Below are positions 60,966-64,000 of a stretch of DNA of 64,000 nucleotides, in pieces (positions within the stretch are counted from its first letter, which is position 1; each line of letters opens with the position of its first letter). Made by a program: the position numbers and the translations under genes. Source of the DNA: Xenopus tropicalis (Eukaryota; Chordata; Amphibia; Anura; Pipidae); contig NC_030677.2 of assembly GCF_000004195.4 (NCBI RefSeq), positions 172,782,019 through 172,846,018 of the forward strand. The letters are read 5' to 3'. The notes beneath the pieces are model-generated. The model was not told the DNA's origin. It saw nothing but the letters and a program-made list of their open reading frames with translations, and did not search any database.

Positions 60966-63628
60966 TAAGTTGACCTATTCTACCAAGATATTTTAAGATT
61001 GTTCATTAATTAAGGCCTTGCTGGGCTCTCTACATTCCTGGGCCCCCCTGCAGTGATTTAGTCAGTTTTTATTCTTTACTGCTTTGTCATGTCACATTAC
61101 ATGTGAGGGGGACCTCACCAAATGACAGATCTTAGTATGACCTTACATGAAGCCGTGTTCATTAAGAGTCACATGCTGCCAAATATCAGAGGTAAGGGTT
61201 CTGACAATAAATGACCAGTTTTTTTTCCGCTATGTCCAAACTAATAGCCTTGCAGTGCATAGGTTAAAAAAATCCCTGCCTGTGACCATGCTGGGGGGAC
61301 TTGGCATCCATAAAATTATTAGACTCCAAAGTAGAATGTTTTGAATAAAATAACTATGCAGTAACCTCAGGTACCCTGGGATTTATCAATACTCTCATGA
61401 AATCATTGTAAAAAAAAATGCTATAAACTCCATGCTATATGTTACATTTAGTATTTAGGAAACGCACAAAGGAATCTTTTTCTACCCCAGTTTCATTTGG
61501 GGGAAGAAGCTAATGAATCAAGCAGATACAGTAACGAAACCCAGCTGACAGAAACACTTGGTCACAGTTAAGAGAAATGTGATCTTCCAGCCAACGCCGA
61601 GTCCGCAGGATTGTCTGTGCGAATAATTAAATGGCAAACAGGCAGAATGATTGCTTTTTCGTGAATGGAGACCCTTGGCTTGGATTATGTGAGGATGAGG
61701 GATTTCAACATCAGTGGAAACTCCAGTCCAACAAAAAAAAAAAGAGGTGTCAAAGGTTTCTTACTTAAATTGCCCCCGATAAGCAAGATTTATTCTGCGC
61801 AGTAAAATCCCATTTCCCACACACCCGTAAGGTGCAAATGCCCCACAAAATTGAAAATTTGCCTGTTTTGATTAGGAGGCAGTTTATACTGCTGCGAATG
61901 ATGCCAAGATGAAAGGCAGAGTGTAACGCTGGCTTTTTGCATAGCCACAAACATTTGATATTTCTGCTTCTGTCAGTGACTTTCATTAACTGAGCCCTTT
62001 CTACCAACCATATTTATATTTATCGGCCTGTTTTCCATTTATTCATGGAAACATGAAGCCCTGCCAGGTTCAGGAAGAACATGGTTTATTGCACCTACCT
62101 ATTAACATCCATTTTTAGAGGTTTTCATTTCTTGGCCTTGATCCATTACTTATGAGATTAGAGTGAATTCAGCTTGTCATCAGTCACGGCTCCTTGGGCT
62201 GGGATTTTCTGGTTGCCTGCCAGTCTCTTATCACAAGGGCTCATGTGATGAAAGGTGAAGGCACAACACAAGCACAAAGTCAGGATGCAACATTTTCATC
62301 CAATGACTGAAACCTCACTAATTACCCCAGGATGCTGCTGACGTTTCTGTCTCTTCATTTTCTTTATCAGTGTTTTTTCAGTCTGTGTGTAGCCTTAATT
62401 CCAGCCATATCCCTATTCTAATTCACACATTTTATAATCTAATATTTTGGTGTATCCTAAGCTCAGTGGCACATGGGTTTAGTCCTGTCAGGGACAGCCA
62501 CACTTGCCTTTGCCGGCAAACCCTTCCTGTTCAGGGAAACACATTGTCTAGGGCAGATGTTTGTGCAGGTAGAGAGGTATCGCTCAAGAACACGGAAGGC
62601 AGGATTCCTGAACAATAGCTGTCCATCAGCAGGACCATCTGCCATACGCAGTACAGTTCCCATCCATGAGTAGAGGAAGCAGTTGTTTTTGCAAACAAGC
62701 ACATTTATATTCATTGTTCATACTGAGAGGGCCACAGTGATCCCATCCACACGTGCCCAGAGCTGTAGGGTTCACATAAAGTAAAGCCATCATGCACTGA
62801 CTTTTTTACATTAGCTAACACATAATTACTCACAAAATCTTGATGATCGCCAGTATTCCATGATCATGCAAATGATGGATATTTGCCCATTTTTCTTTTC
62901 ACTGCATCCTTACATTTTTGCGAACAGTTTTGCAGCCTGAATAGTTTAGTTAGAAATCCCCGAATCCTCAGCCAGATGTGGATGCTTGGCTGAAATGGCC
63001 AAAGTTTTAACTACTTTGATTTAGGTAATATTCTTATTTCTTTTTTAATCCAACCTGTAGGCTTATCCCAAAGTCATTTTTGTCCAAAAGTTTGGTAGAG
63101 CACAGAAACCTACATGCAGTTTATATGAAGCACAGATGCTGTTAGTTGGCAAGGCAGTTCTTCTGCCCCACGGTGGCCCTGCACATACTCAGCTACCCAC
63201 AGAGACTCCTCATGTTAAAGTCCCGAGTTAATAGGATGAAGTTAATGTTACTTGGTTTTGGAGCCAGTAGTACTTTGTAATGGAAATTGTTTGGAGGAGG
63301 TGAATAGCAGGTCATCTTCATTAGTGTAGGAGAGGCCCCTTGTACAGGGATAGGGCTCAGGGTTAGCATGACACATGCTAGTAAATGTTCTAATCAGGGA
63401 GTGAACTGAAATGTGAGTGTTCTGTTATTCCCCTAGGTCTGTACTGTGACGTACCGTCATCACCAGAGGAATGTGTAAAATAAAATAACTGGTGATGGAC
63501 TCTTAGAAATTCATGATAAGGAACCGGTTTCTTTGTTCACATTGAGTTATTTCTTTCTAAAACCACATATGCCAGCTTCTGGCCTAATATATGTTGTAAA
63601 GCAATAAATTGTTTCTTTATATTTTTAG
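60966..63628. other. MCC intron e-f, last part, no gene seen
   Basis: No transposon recognised for 2.6 kb before exon f, in contrast to the rest of the intron. The stretch 61500-62060 and 62110-62330 have mixed composition without obvious repeats. No exon with matching phase was found. Confidence 0.45.
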
Positions 63629-63775
63629 GTGCGTGAATTACAGACCCGGTTGCAGAGTATCCAGGCAACAGGTCCCTCCAGCCCTGGCCGCCTCACTTCA
63701 GCAAGCCGACCAGTCAACCCCAGCACTGGAGAACTAAGCACGAGCAGCAGCAGCAATGACATTCCCATCGCCAAG
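63629..63775 (+). CDS. mcc: MCC coding exon f (49 codons, Ser-rich linker)
   Basis: This 147-bp exon is in phase 0 at both ends. It begins VRELQTRLQSIQATGPSS, finishing the coiled coil of exon e, and continues into a proline/serine-rich linker with RPVNPSTGELSTSSSSND and a final IPIAK. In human MCC the corresponding residues are followed by IAERVKLSK; that exon is not visible here and presumably lies past the right edge. The acceptor is a T-rich tract ending in ttag; the donor is gtgagc. The intron before it is the longest complete one here, 15,400 bp. Confidence 0.95.
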
Positions 63776-63925
63776 GTGAGCCATTGTGCAGCTTACTAAT
63801 GCCTGGCATTATCTGAGACACACAGCTCCTCATGCTCTCAGCTAGGGGATTTGTGGGGGAGTGGCGTCGGAGCACCCTCAGGACTTCAGCCCCACTCTTC
63901 ACCTCCCTTGTGTCTTTGACTGCAG

Positions 63926-64000
63926 AGTTAACCTGCAGAGCCAGATAAGTGAGCGGTCGCTGGAAGGAGGCTCAGACACCTTAAATACCAAGGGAGACTC
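63926..64000 (+). other. Unassigned splice-acceptor-like site with open frame at window edge
   Basis: About 150 bp after the donor of MCC exon f there is a strong pyrimidine tract ending in tgactgcag (to 63925) and a second cag at 63936-63938. From 63939 to the edge there is an open frame, SQISERSLEGGSDTLNTKGD, which would join exon f in phase 0 if the second acceptor were used. With the first acceptor the second in-phase codon is a stop. I do not recognise this peptide in MCC. It may be an alternative exon, part of another transcript, or a chance open frame; 62 bases are too few to decide. Confidence 0.25.

Overview
The window looks like vertebrate intronic DNA, most probably from a Xenopus-type frog. 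Two things point there. Six conserved exons on the plus strand can be recognised as MCC (the colorectal mutant cancer protein gene), and the repeat content is typical of pipid frogs: TTAA-flanked T2/Kolobok-like MITEs, Harbinger-like palindromic MITEs with 3-bp target duplications, the TA-flanked MITE that begins CAGGTATGGGA, a CR1 LINE with a (TTACTATG)n tail, and nearly intact Tc1 transposons. The species cannot be decided from the sequence alone.

Layout: positions 1-32675 are one long upstream MCC intron with no coding exon that I can support. The exons lie at 32676-32789, 38114-38256, 44364-44506, 46256-46419, 48022-48228 and 63629-63775. Their splice sites and codon phases fit together into one continuous 306-codon stretch that encodes the N-terminal coiled-coil part of MCC. 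The gene starts before this window and ends after it. The last intron shown is about 15.4 kb. A possible further splice acceptor with an open frame sits at the extreme right edge (63926-64000) but does not match MCC as I know it.

The remaining sequence is intron, densely populated by transposons. Autonomous-type elements are a 5'-truncated CR1 LINE with a 587-codon reverse-transcriptase frame (18460-20443) and two closely related full-length Tc1 elements (22585-24216 and 39174-40806). One Tc1 copy has an unbroken 340-codon DD34E transposase; the other has a single stop codon. An internally deleted third Tc1-type element lies at 46913-47315. Non-autonomous elements include four large CpG-rich Harbinger-like palindromes, two Harbinger-like elements that abut and share a CTA, two short hAT elements with perfect 8-bp target duplications, many TTAA-flanked MITEs and six CAGGTATGGGA MITEs. 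Several are nested, which gives a relative order of insertion.

I found no bacterial features, no CRISPR array, no rRNA or tRNA gene and no convincing promoter. The most unusual non-coding signal is a hairpin flanked by CTGAAGAA and GAAAC. It occurs twice in different repeats with paired stem changes and resembles the core layout of a hammerhead ribozyme without fulfilling it.
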